Source: Tubulanus polymorphus (Eukaryota; Nemertea; Palaeonemertea; Tubulaniformes; Tubulanidae). From it: a DNA stretch of 64,000 bases. Each line of letters begins with the position of its first letter. Position 1 is the stretch's first letter. A model generated the notes under the pieces. It saw only the letters and a list, made by a program, of their open reading frames with translations. It was not told the origin of the DNA and made no database searches. Location of the stretch: assembly GCF_964204645.1 (NCBI RefSeq), contig NC_134025.1, positions 17,144,001 to 17,208,000 of the forward strand, in the 5' to 3' direction. Positions 53,074 through 63,500 of the stretch are shown here, in pieces. The position numbers and the translations under genes were made by a program.

Positions 53074-53685
53074 TTATTTTATAAATTTATATTCATATGG
53101 AAATTGTAATCTCAGTAATAATTTTGAACCTTTATTATTCTTTAATTTATTCATATATTCATCATGTAATTCAGTAGGTATAATTTTATTTTCTTCCAAT
53201 GATTGTTGCATAGATTTTCTATCTTTGTTATAGAATAAAACTAGAAATCTTATATTCTCCCTAAAGTCTTTAACAATTGAATTATATTTTTGATTTAAAA
53301 CCCATGTTGTTATCCCAAAATGTCTTCCAGAGAAAGCTAGATAACATAACTCACTTTCTCTAACTTTTGAATCATGTAAATTTGCACAATCATCTATGAT
53401 GAATAATGTATTTGATCCTTTATAAGTATCGATTGCTATTTTAATACAATTATCTAAATTTTCTTTTACTGTTTTAGGATTTAATATAATAAACTTTTTT
53501 ATCTTAACTATATCTCTATTATATGTTTTATTCATTTCATAAGTAGGACAGAATTATATTATATTATCAAAATGATTCTTATAAATAGTTTCTAACAAAT
53601 CTAATATGAAATGTGTTTTACCACAATTGGTTACTCCAGTAACTAACATATTATGCGGTTCAAATATGAATAAATCTTTATTCAT
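53074..53685 (-). pseudogene. ATP: Packaging ATPase (D), inverted relative to A-C, one nonsense codon
   Basis: Walker A GVTNCGKTHF near 53630; TAA near 53554; 153 residues open from 53535 with Walker B LFIIDDCA. N- and C-terminal parts are of the D lineage, but the middle (about 53220-53500) is almost base-identical to A and C. Its start overlaps the integrase stop by 8 bases. Confidence 0.87.
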
Positions 53686-54763
53686 TTATTCTTTTAATTT
53701 TACTAGATAAAATCCATTCATTAAAGTTATCATCGTATCCTTTATATTTCACCAAAGAATACTTTTTTCCTTTAAGAGTTTTTGTTTTCAATACTTTTTC
53801 TATTTTGTATTCTATTTCATCTGGATTTGGTACAAGTGATAATTCTTGTTCATAGAAATAACCTAATATTTCTTCATCTTTTATATCTTCTAATCTATAA
53901 ACAAATGGTTTAGTTAATATTGTCTTTTTAATCTTGAATATTTCTTCTGTAAAATTAGGGGTATAACCTTTATAAAATGTTTTTCTATATTTAGATATTC
54001 TAACGTGTTGTCCTATTTTAAATTTTGGTTCACCGAAATCATGTGTAACAAATGCTCCATATAAATCATTCCAAACTATTTCTGAATTATCTTCTTTTCT
54101 AGCTTGTATAGGTTTCATATTTATAGAACTATGTTTAGAATTATTATAACCTTTCACTAAATCATCTAACACATCGATATATTTATATGTTTCATTAGCA
54201 GTAAAATATTTCCACATTCTAGTTTTCAATGTTTTATTAAATCTTTCTATAATAGATGCTTTTTTATCTGAGTGTGTTGAAAAATATTCTACATCGTTAT
54301 CAGATAATTGTTTTTTAAAATGTTTGTTATAAAATTCCTTACCTTCATCAAATTGTATCTTATCTGGAATAGCTTCTTTAAATATAGATTTAAAAGCATT
54401 TGTAACTTCTATTCCAGTTTTATTTTTGATTGGAATTGACCATGCGTATCTACTGAATATGTCTATAACATTTAATATCCAGAAATATCCTTTGTTGTAT
54501 TCTTCTAAGTTCTTCATGTCAATTAAATCTGCTTGCCATTGTTGATCGATATATGAAACCATAACTTTTCTTGTTAAATAAGTTTTATCCATTTTCTTGT
54601 GGATTTGATATGTTGGTTGATTTTGTAACCATGATTTTAATTCCCCATATTTTATATTACCATTTTCTTTATCAGATTTAATTTTATTCCATAATTCTGA
54701 AACGCTAGATTTGATACTTCACTTTCTGGGCTATAATATAAATCTCTTAGATTCTTTTTTCAT
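53678..54763 (-). pseudogene. INT: RVE-type integrase with chromodomain-like end (D), N-terminus broken
   Basis: 304-residue open frame from 54592: QADLIDM (D), IQFDEGKEF (D), SIIERFNKTL (E), chromodomain-like YKIEKVL...YSLVKYKGY...WILSSKIK. Upstream, LRDLYYSPESEVS and the QPTYQIHKK region are readable in other frames to about 54763. Clearly diverged from the A-C integrases, so a distinct lineage. Confidence 0.87.
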
Positions 54764-54769
54764 CTTATT

Positions 54770-55137
54770 TTAATCCATTAATAATAATTTAGATTTATTT
54801 TCAATGACTTTATCATTTGACTTATTTTCTGGTATAATAGGTTTATTGTCATTGGAATCATCTTTATCATCAGATTTGAATTTTGATTTATATATTACAC
54901 AGGATAATATAATAACTGTTACTAATCCAATTGTAATATATAAGTAATTATTACTTCCAGCATTAGAAGAATTAGATGGATTATTATTTGAATCAATATC
55001 AGATAAAGTCTGTGATTCATTTATATCAGTTAATTTCTTTTTCTTAGCTTTTTTTTAATTCTGAAGATGTTTTACCTAATTCTTGCCCATTTAATTTGTT
55101 TCTCGGATCTAGGCTTATTCTTTACTCCATCACTCAT
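54770..55137 (-). pseudogene. Small basic membrane protein (D), frameshifted
   Basis: MSDGVKNKPRSEKQIKWA matches the basic motif of A. A 2-base loss near 55090 breaks it. A serine/asparagine-rich stretch, a membrane segment (YLYITIGLVTVIILSCVIYK) and a polar tail follow in another frame. Start overlaps the preceding gene by 8 bases. Confidence 0.68.
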
Positions 55138-55724
55138 TTATTTTAGTTAATTTTTGTTCTGATTCATTTTCTGTTTCGACGTTTGGTTGTAGTACATCTG
55201 TTTCGTTCTTACCTGATTTATATTCCATAGGTTTGATGTTCGAAAATGTTATGACGCCAGTAGAAATTAATGTCATAACCGATCCTAATTGAAATGAAGC
55301 ATAACCAACCCATTTTTGTAATTCAGTCATAACTAAATAGTCATTTTTCAAATCACTATATTATTTATTTTCGTCATCAATTGGTATTAACTGGTTACAT
55401 AACTTAGAATAACATTTGACAATACCATCTGAAATAGAATCATTTATTCTAGCTAATCTAGCTTCTTCGTAAATCTTAAAATATTTTATTACTTTATCTG
55501 GTTTCATAGAGTCTAGTTCTTGAAAAGTAATGATTCTATTTAAAAACTCCTTAGTTTTTCCACCGGCAATCAATAGTTCTATATGATGCTTACAATATAA
55601 ATAGTATTCATAATATATATTGTTATTAACTTGAATAGAATTAGAAACAACTGTATCTTTATTATAATTTATACCCAAATGTTTTTTCAATATCAGTATT
55701 ACTCTTACTCGATTTCTTTGACAT
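55130..55724 (-). pseudogene. Conserved 201-residue-type Polinton protein (D), broken
   Basis: Start 55724 (MSKKSSKSN), frameshift near 55690, helical core YYLYCKHHIELLIAGGK open 55690-55361, TAA, then MKNDYLVMTELQKW and the hydrophobic end open to 55130. Diverged from A-C. Confidence 0.7.
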
Positions 55725-55744
55725 TTATATTAGAGAAATTTAAT

Positions 55745-55945
55745 AAGAAAAATATTTTAAGTATTATAAAATGATACTAGCTAGTTAAAGCTAAAGAATT
55801 CTAGTATTGACTACTGATACTAGCTATTTGAACTTAAAGAATTTCTATTTGAATCTAGTCAAAATATAAAGTATTCTCTTTTTGAAAAGAAAGTATTAAA
55901 AATATAATAGAATTCACTAGCTAGATGAAGTTATTGTTTTTTTAT
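55745..55945. repeat. CTAG-rich repeat region upstream of the 201-residue-type gene (D)
   Basis: ACTAGCTAGTT, GAATTCTAGTA, ACTAGCTATTTGAA, GAATCTAGTC, CACTAGCTAG. Less regular than in A-C but with the same CTAGTT/GAATTCTAG vocabulary and the same position relative to the gene, although the block is inverted in D. Confidence 0.65.
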
Positions 55946-55962
55946 TATATTTTATATTTTAT

Positions 55963-56057
55963 TAGGATTTAGATTATCTCACTACTATTGTTTATCTATT
56001 AGGAGCAGTAATTATAACTGTCCAGATAAGTCATTTCGGATTCTTGATAATAAATCC
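55963..56057 (+). ncRNA. Conserved structured element (D), compensatory changes
   Basis: Outer stem AGGATTTA (55963-55970) with TAAATCCT (56050-56057) and TTATC with GATAA; inner stem TTATCT with AGATAA; hairpin GGAGCAGT with ACTGTCC. Stem sequences differ from B and C but remain paired; loops CACTACTATTG and AGTCATTTCGGATTC are conserved. Here it is on the strand opposite to the nearest genes. Confidence 0.6.
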
Positions 56058-56879
56058 TAAAACTGAAAATAAATTCAAAGAAACGACTGGTGGAAATACT
56101 ATTTCATAAACACACGTATATTTTATTCTACAATCATTATCGATTTCCACATTCCAAGCCGCTCCAGAGAGGAGCGGTAAGTTATGCGTGGAATGCAGGA
56201 ATCAATAAAGTACATACAACATCTGTCACTGTGTGACATTAACAACAGCTTAATGACGCAATTGAAATTCCGATAAACGTAATGCATTGAAAGCCTATAC
56301 AGTATGGCTAAACTGCTACAGTCTCATGAGTTGAAATATCCATAATTTCTGATTCCACATCCATCCATCTTCACTTTCTTGATTCAAATGGTCTTCATTT
56401 TGTTATCTAAAAGATAAATATCTAGCGTAGAATAAAACTAACTTGAAGTTGTAGTTGTAAAATATTAATTACAGCACTTAAACATAACCATTTGTGGCGC
56501 ATCTTACCAGGATAAGTTTTATATGTTTAACGTTTCACAACGCCTTAATAACAACAAAAACAGTACTTACATTTATAACTGTAAACTCCTAAAATTGTGT
56601 TTATAGAGAGAATATCCTATACGTTCCTATGCTTATGTGCTGCGCGTTTATAACTGCCAGTTATTCACTAGCTAAACACCGTCTGGTGCAACAGATGTTA
56701 CTTTGTAATATAATTGATTAATCCTTTTCAACTGAAATAGCACATTCGATCAATATTCAAATGAGGTGCGCCCCATTCAACTGAATATGAAATGCGGCAC
56801 AGATGTTTTTGTAAACAACCTAATATAATTACATACAGGCGGTTTGACATAGATCGAGAGTAACCGGTTTTCTAAGCGT
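56058..56879. other. Non-coding interval of D with a strong hairpin
   Basis: No open frame supported. Base composition is closer to host than to Polinton genes. 56150-56195 folds as CATTCCA/TGGAATG around CCGCTCC-AGAGA-GGAGCGG. GTCACTGTGTGAC lies near 56225. Might be a captured host or SINE-like piece. Confidence 0.5.
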
Positions 56880-57533
56880 TTAACATTCAACGTATTTTTC
56901 ATTATGTGTTGAGTTCCATAATTCAACAAATGTCTTTGCTTTATCCAGTTGATCTAAATATAACTGTAAATCTAGTTTATTAGATTTAATTATGTTTTCC
57001 TTCTTTTCTAAAGGTCTTAAATTTTTCCAACTCCAAATAAGTTTTTTATTGTATTCATCATTCATGTTAAATTTAGATATTGGTAACACATGATCAATAT
57101 GAAAGTATTCACCATAATTATCTATATTCATTTTATCATCGAATTGATATATTATCCATGATATGAAAAATTCATCTGTACAACCCAACAAATTAGATAG
57201 TGTTTCTGAATGTATTTCTTTGTTGAATAATTGTGTTAATCTAGTCCTTAAGCATTGTTTCAATCTAAAATTAAGATCTGTTTGATATCTTTCTCTCATA
57301 TATTCTGTCATATAATCATTATAAGCTTTTCTATTATCTTCTCGATATTGTTTGGTATATAGTTTAAAACAAGTTTTACAGCAATATTGAAAACCATCTT
57401 TGCTAATCTTACGCTTACTAAATTCTGTTAATGATTTATCTAATTCACACTTAGAACACTTCTTGTAATATATATTTATAACACCAGCAGTGTTATTTGT
57501 AATATTGATAATTTGTGGTTGTTCTGGTTCCAT
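56880..57533 (-). CDS. HNH endonuclease with N-terminal zinc finger (D), intact
   Basis: 217 residues. CSKCELDKSLTEFSKRK...CCKTCFKLY forms a CxxC/CxxC zinc site (about residues 26-56). A helical linker with YMRERYQTDLNFRLKQCLR follows. The HNH core is FHIDHVLPISKF...WSWKNLRPLEKKENIIKSNK (about residues 147-190). Such zinc-finger/HNH proteins are common in phages and large DNA viruses as homing or group-I-like nucleases. It lies next to the right terminal repeat, only in D, outside the structural block. Confidence 0.85.
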   Translation of the reverse strand: MEPEQPQIINITNNTAGVINIYYKKCSKCELDKSLTEFSKRKISKDGFQYCCKTCFKLYTKQYREDNRKAYNDYMTEYMRERYQTDLNFRLKQCLRTRLTQLFNKEIHSETLSNLLGCTDEFFISWIIYQFDDKMNIDNYGEYFHIDHVLPISKFNMNDEYNKKLIWSWKNLRPLEKKENIIKSNKLDLQLYLDQLDKAKTFVELWNSTHNEKYVEC

Positions 57534-57767
57534 TTATTATACGTATTTTTTACTAAATTGGTTAATATTTTAGAATCCTCTTCCATTTCTTCGACCAACA
57601 TCATCCTTTTTCATTCCTCGTTGCTTTTGATAAATTGTTTCAATTCCTTGATATCTAAATTATACCACTGGGCAAAAGCGCGCATTCGTGCGCGGTTTTG
57701 CTTAATGCGCATGCGCTAATCATAATTATATATAATTATGTAAATAGAAACAACCGACATGAAATAT
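57534..57767. other. Non-coding interval with CpG-rich hairpin and perfect palindrome
   Basis: CGCGCA-TTCG-TGCGCG at 57679-57694, ATGCGCATGCGC just after, then CATAATTATATATAATTATG at 57721-57740, a perfect 20-base palindrome. No gene seen. Confidence 0.6.
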
Positions 57768-57995
57768 CTAAATCATATCCTTGATATCAAATTCCTCAAC
57801 GTATTGTTCATTATTTGGATCATTATTCCATAATTCAATAAATTTCTTTGCCTTTGTTAACTGTTCTGAATATAACTGTAAATATTCTAGTTTCAATTTA
57901 TTCTCTAAATGTGTTTTAGTTTTATTGTGTCTTGATTTTTGGGATTTATCTATATTGATATTACATGTTGGACAGTAGTACTTATTTGCTTCCAT
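57768..57995 (-). pseudogene. Chimeric ORF: polB start in the terminal repeat joined to an HNH-gene tail
   Basis: 75 residues. The first 38 or so equal the polymerase N-terminus (one C2H2 finger); after LKLEY the sequence becomes LQLYSEQLTKAKKFIELW, matching the C-terminal end of the HNH protein at 56880-57533 (LQLYLDQLDKAKTFVELW). Thus terminal-repeat copying overwrote the 5' part of a second HNH gene. It has the class-2 promoter motif. Confidence 0.75.
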
Positions 57996-58226
57996 TTTAA
58001 TATCAAATTTTTTATTAAAATTGATTTTAGAAGTTATTCATTTATATTTTATTCATATATATGAATATTTTAAGAGTAATAGGGAATATGTTGTTTCATA
58101 TCAAAGGTTGAAGGGGCGAGTGAGTAAAAAATAAAAAATAAATTCGAGTTTGCGAGAATTTATTTTTTATTTTTTATGAGCTCGACCTTTCGACCTTTGG
58201 TATGAAACAACATATTCCCTATTACT
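57882..58226. repeat. Right terminal inverted repeat of D, 345 bp, with terminal palindrome
   Basis: Inverse of 40904-41241; the palindrome occupies 58075-58226. The tip contains the GGTCGA doublet (GGTCGAAAGGTCGAG) where the left tip has one copy. Confidence 0.9.
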
Positions 58227-59051
58227 TACCTGCATGTCAAACCGGGCAATCCATCTGGAAATGAGTAACTCGCTCGACACCGACAGCTTCCTGATGGCTT
58301 TTCGACGTTTTGTTGCACGCAGAGGACGTCCGGCAGTCGTATACTCTGACAATGGCACCAATTTGAAGTCCGGAGAAAAAGAGCTGCGCCAAGCTTTACG
58401 CAAATTTAACCATCAACATATCGAAGATGACATGTCTCAAAAGATGATCCAGTCGTACTTCAACCCTCCCGCCGCCAGCCACATGGGCGGCGTTTGGGAG
58501 CGTCTCGTCTCTTCAAAAGATGCTTGAAGATCGTTATCGGTAAACAGATACTTGCTGATGAGGTCCTCCATACACTATTCGTTGAAGTCGAAGCTGTTTT
58601 AAACTCAAGACCGATTACTCATGTCAGCAGTGACAGTGGTGTTCCGTCAGCACTCACACCCGCTCACTTCTTACTGGGAAGAGCAACACCAAACCTATCT
58701 ACAGGGGTCTACACTGATGTCGACGTGCCGTACCAGCGCAGATGGAAGCAGACTCAAACGCTAGCAAACCACTTTTGGAGCCGTTGGAAAAAGGAATACG
58801 TCCCAACCCTTATTGCCAGACCAAAATGGGATCGCGAAGTTAGAAACATTTGCGTTGACGATGTAGTGTTAATAGTTGATCAAGATGTACCGCGTGGTAT
58901 GTGGAAGATAGGCCGAGTTATTCGTGCGTTTCCTGGCCGTGATGATGTCGTCAGATCCGCAGAAATCAAAACTGGTTCGGGAACTTACGTGCGCCCAGTA
59001 GCCAAGCTATGTGTGCTGGAAGAAGCCAAAACGCTTAAAATGAACTGACTT
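58227..59051 (+). pseudogene. BEL Pol: integrase core remainder and C-terminal domain
   Basis: Continues the frame cut at 40903: MSNRAIHLEMS, LDTDSFLMAFRRF, second catalytic aspartate in VVYSDNGTN, the glutamate in GGVWERL; a frameshift near 58510; then the C-terminal domain (PAHFLLGR, RWKQTQTLANHFWSRW, VLIVDQDVPRGMWKIGRV) ending at 59051. Confidence 0.87.
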
Positions 59052-59084
59052 AAACTGTTTCGTGTAACTTATTTCCTTCCGTCA

Positions 59085-59173
59085 TTTCCGGCGGGAGGAT
59101 GTGAATGACGATTTGATGAATGGGTAACTCTGGATAGGATTACAGTCCTCTCTCTCATTATCGCTCGCTGTGT
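59085..59173 (+). repeat. Polypurine-like tract and 3' LTR remnant of BEL
   Basis: GGCGGGAGGATG near 59091 looks like a polypurine tract; TGTGAATGACG then begins an LTR-like stretch ending with 28 bases shared with 36748-36775. The remainder of the LTR is missing. Confidence 0.5.
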
Positions 59174-59424
59174 CAGGGTTCATAGCCTCCAGGCCAGTCT
59201 TCATTTCAGGCTATTCCAGGCCATTTGAAAGGCAAATTTCAGGCCATTTTGAGAATAAAAAACGCCGCAATTGACAAAATAAAGAGTTGGTATACAATAC
59301 ACGTTATTTTTTATTAAAGTTTTATCAGAAAAATATAACTACAAAATTAAAAAACCTAACTCTAAAAACTCAATTCTTGAGAATAAAAATTCTTGTAGAA
59401 ATAATTTTCAATACTGCAATACAT
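59174..59424. other. Non-coding, CAGGCCA-rich then AT-rich
   Basis: Several TTCAGGC(CA) repeats at 59185-59255; then AT-rich. Nothing further supported. Confidence 0.4.
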
Positions 59425-60003
59425 CTATAATTTTGCATACAACTTCAAATCTCTTATTTTTATTGCCTGTTTCTCGATATCTTTCTCGAGATCTTTCAAT
59501 TCTGCTTCTTTTCTTTTAGCAGATTCTCTCATTCCCACTGACTTGTTGATGAAACTGCGCATATCAACTGCTATGTTTGTTTCAATAGCTTTCGAAGCAT
59601 ATTCGTCAGCTGAACTCTGCAAACTTATTTTGTCACACTCTAGTAATTTTCTCTTCTTTCTCATTTCATGCAAAATCTCCTCCTCATGTGCGCGCTTTAG
59701 GTCTCTTTCAGAGGATTTTTTCTGCTCAGTTTTTTTACTCAAAACTAATTTATACCTACTGTGAGCAGAACTGACATTTTGTAGTAACTGGGGAGTTAAA
59801 GGATATTTCAGAATATCACCATCAGCTTCAGCTAAAATGGAATCATTTATTGCTCTCAGTGCAATGAAAGAACTTTCCAAACTTCAATTTGCCTATTAAC
59901 TGAGAAACCGCGTTCAACGCTTGCCTGACCGTGTGATAACATGAGTAATTTCTGAAATATTGGCCATAGTTTTGAATACTTGGCTTGACGAAAACATGCA
60001 CTG
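59425..60003 (-). pseudogene. hAT-like transposase C-terminal fragment
   Basis: Upstream frame (about 60003-59885) reads LSHGQASVERGFSVNRQ, the hAT dimerisation signature; a frameshift leads into the 151-residue frame (59880-59425), which is a charged coiled-coil C-terminus. Catalytic parts are absent. Could also be a decayed host gene derived from hAT. Confidence 0.55.
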
Positions 60004-60022
60004 TAAAAGAGATGATCTAATC

Positions 60023-60421
60023 AGTAATAGGGGTTTAGTTGGTTCAGGCCAAAGGTCGAACGGTCGAGCTCATTAAAAACAAAACATTAAAAGTAATTTA
60101 AAACTATAATATATTTTCATAACCGTGTACATTTTATATTAAAACTAAATATTTATTCTAAGATATTAATAATTTAAATTTAAAAAGCATATTGTATTAA
60201 ATCAATTGGTCGCTACCGCTCCGCTCCGCGACCAATTGATTTATTTACAATACACACATTCATATAATTAAATATATTCAAATAATAATAATTATTCTAT
60301 TATTCAACTGAAATACACACGGTTATGAAAATATATTATAGTTTTGAATTACTTTTAATATTTGTTATTAATGAACTCGACCATTCAACCTTTAACTGAA
60401 ACCAATTAAACCCCTATTACT
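60023..60421. repeat. Terminal palindrome at the left tip of E, 399 bp
   Basis: Outer AGTAATAGGGGTTTAGTTGG...GGTCGAACGGTCGAG; inner CTCGACCATTCAACC...CCCCTATTACT. Inside, ACTATAATATATTTTCATAA and its inverse, and at the centre ATCAATTGGTCGC with GCGACCAATTGAT around a short CCGCTCC loop. It is followed by CTTAAAATATT, as in D. Confidence 0.92.
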
Positions 60422-60513
60422 CTTAAAATATTATTAAAGTGTGATTGAAATAATGCATAGCTGTTTATACTAGAACATGATTCTATTTGAGCCTATATAT
60501 CATTGAACTTCTA

Positions 60514-60545
60514 AAATCAATTTTAATAAAAAATTTAGTATTAAA
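60514..60545 (+). promoter_or_regulatory. Class-2 upstream motif of polB (E)
   Basis: AATTTTAATAAAA...TAGTATTAAAATGG, as for D. Confidence 0.55.
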
Positions 60546-63500
60546 ATGGAAGCAAATAAGTACTACTGCCCAACATGTAATATCAACATAGATAAATCCC
60601 AAAAAGCAAGACACAATAAAACTAAAACACATTTAGAGAATAAATTGAAACTAGAATATAAAGATGATATATTAGAAACTAAATTAGATGAATTAAAGAA
60701 TGAGAAAGAAACATATAAATGTGATACATGTAATCAATCATTCAGTGATAAAAGATATTATAAAGAACATTTAAAATCTAAAAGTCATATTAGAAATATG
60801 AATAATGATATTTTAGGTGAAGATTATTTTGATGAAGATAATGATAAGAAACAGAAGACAATTAAAAGCATAAAAAATAAATTAAACAATAAAAGACCAT
60901 ACATGGAAGATGTAAGAAAATATATTAATTTATTGGATAATAAAAAAGATATAGAGATAACCGAAGCATTTAAAAGTGATATTGGCCCAGCAGCTATTGA
61001 GTTTAAATTTCATAAAGGTAAAACATTAGAAGAAAATAAAAAACATTTAGAAAATATGAAAGAAATAATAAAAATAATAACTGATGTTGAATATCCTAAA
61101 ATAAGTATATCTTCTAAAGTTAAATTCATAAAATCTGAAAAATAAACCAATATATAATATAAATTCTCATTCACAACATATTATATATAAACAACATATA
61201 GATGATAAATTAGATAAATGTTATAATGAAGTAAAGACTAAAATAGAAGAGAAATATTTTGAAGGATCTGGTTTAATATTTGATGAAATAATATTTATGA
61301 CTTTACATGTTTATAACACAAAATATAATAAGTTAACTAAATCAAAACCAATCGATGAAAATAATGTATCATATTATAAAGAACCAGATATTAAAGCATC
61401 GAGTTATATTAAACTACCATTTAAAACTAATGCTGTAATAAATGTACAAAATGAAGATGATAAATGTTTTCTATGGGCTATAATAAGTTGTTTACACCCA
61501 GTTGAAGATTATAATAAACATACTTATAGATTAACAAATTATAAACAATTTGAAAATAATTATAAGATAGATAAGTATCCTGTTATAATTAAAAACATCC
61601 CAAAGATAGAAAGAGATAATAATTTAAGAATAAATGTATTTGATTTAATCAAATTACCAAATACAAAAAGTAATAATATAAAACATTATACATTAGATCC
61701 TTTAAATCTATCAAAAGATTATGATTCAAATGGTGTTATAGATATATTATATTATGAGAATCATTATATGTGGATTAAAAGAATTGATTCATTTTTTAAA
61801 TCAGAAAATGATTTTGATAATAAAATATATATATATGTAGAAAATGTTTACATAAATTCAGAACTGAAAGTGCATTATTAAATCATAAACAATTATGTGA
61901 AAATCATGATTATTGTAAATTAGTTTTACCAAATGAAAAAGATAAAATATTAGAATTCAAAAAATATGATTACAAAAATAAAGTACCATTTGTTATATAT
62001 GGAGATTTTGAATCATTAAATAAAGAACTAACTGATCAAGATAGAAAAGAAATATATTATAAAAGAAAGAAATTAAATTCTAATGAAAATGATTTTTCAG
62101 ATGAACCACCAAAAACAAATACTATTAAAAAGATTCATCAATCAGCCGCTGCTTTCGGGTTATATATAAAATCTGATTATCCAGAACTAATTGAAAGTGA
62201 AAATTATCATTACAGAAATGAAAATGTTATCAATCATTTTTGTGACTTATTAATTGAATATGAAATAAGATTTAATAAATTATTGAATACAAATATAGAA
62301 ATTATAATGACAGAAGAAGATAAAGAAGCATTTGAGTTTGCAGATAAATGTTATTATTGTGAAAAGATATTTAATTATAAAGATAAAAAAGTAAGAGACC
62401 ATGATCATTTGAATGGAAAGTTTAGAGGCGCTGCACATGAGAATTGTAACTTACAAGCTAAGAAAATTAACTTTTTACCAGTTATATTTCATAATCCATC
62501 AGGATATGATGCACATTTATTCATCAAACAGTTATGCCATAAAATAGAAGAAATTAATAATGAAATAGAAAGATTAAATTCAAATAGATCAAAAGATAAA
62601 ATACCAACTTATAAATTTAGAATGTTAGCTAAAACATCTGAGAATTATATATCATTCCAATTTGGTTGCCTAAGATTTATAGATTCATATAGATTTTTAA
62701 ATAGTTCATTGGATAACTTATCAAAATCATTACTTGATGATGAATTAAAGATATTAAAAGAATATTACCCAAATATTGATGATTTTCAATTAATGAGATA
62801 TAAAGGAGCGATTCCATATTCATTTTATAAATCACATAATGATTTTAATATAACTGAACTTTAAAAGGAACAATTTTATAATGAATTAAAAAATTAATAT
62901 GTTAAAGATGAAGTCTATAATAGAACATTGAATATTTGGAATCATTTCAAAATGAAAAATCATGGGCAATTAGTAGATTTATATTTGAAATCAGATGTAT
63001 TATTATTAACCGATATATTCGAAAGGTTTAGAGATGTAAACCTAAAATATTTTGACATTGATCCTTGTCATTGTTATTCAAGTCCAGGATTAACACGGGA
63101 TTGTGGATTAAAATTTACAGATATAAAAATGGATTTGTTAACAAATATAGATCAATTACTATTATTTGAAAAATCTATAAGAGGAGGAGTTTCATGTGTA
63201 TTAGATGATAGATATTTCAATGTAAATGATAACCCCGGATATAAGTTATTATATATAGATGCAAATAATTTGTATGGTTGGGCAATGATGGAACCACAAC
63301 CTTATGGAGTATTTGAAATAACTGAAGTTTTACAGAATGAAAATAATGATAAATTTGTTTGGAAGAAAAGAATTCTAGATATTGCAGATGATTCAGATAC
63401 TGGTTACTTCTTTGTTGTAGATTTAGAATATCCTGAAGATAAAAAATTTAAATCTAGAAATCTAGCTTACTGCCCCGAACATAAAACCGTAACTCATGAA

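Larger units (their letters stand above)
40904..58226 (+). mobile_element. Polinton copy D, complete, 17.3 kb, inserted in the BEL integrase
   Basis: Both ends are AGTAATAGGGAATATG and its inverse, with 338/345-bp terminal inverted repeats that include the start of polymerase. Plus-strand polymerase, small gene, penton, structural block, MCP and zinc-finger gene converge on minus-strand ATPase, integrase and two small genes, plus a minus-strand HNH endonuclease gene. The host BEL frame resumes at once on the far side. Flanks are GTTACT and TACCTG; the expected 6-bp duplication is recognisable only as GTTAC-/-TTAC and seems eroded. Confidence 0.93.
36748..59173 (+). mobile_element. BEL/Pao LTR retrotransposon, split by a MITE and by Polinton D
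   Basis: Pieces 36748-38520, 38939-40903 and 58227-59173 form one collinear element: LTR remnant, primer site, Gag, reverse transcriptase, RNase H, integrase, end of Pol, polypurine-like tract, LTR remnant. Its base composition is much less AT-rich than the Polintons. Only 28 bases are shared by both LTR remnants, so both are truncated. Confidence 0.88.

Noticed and set aside
60181-60240. Centre of the E palindrome as a replication origin or telomere
   Set aside because: No supporting motif beyond the fold itself; kept only as part of the palindrome observation.
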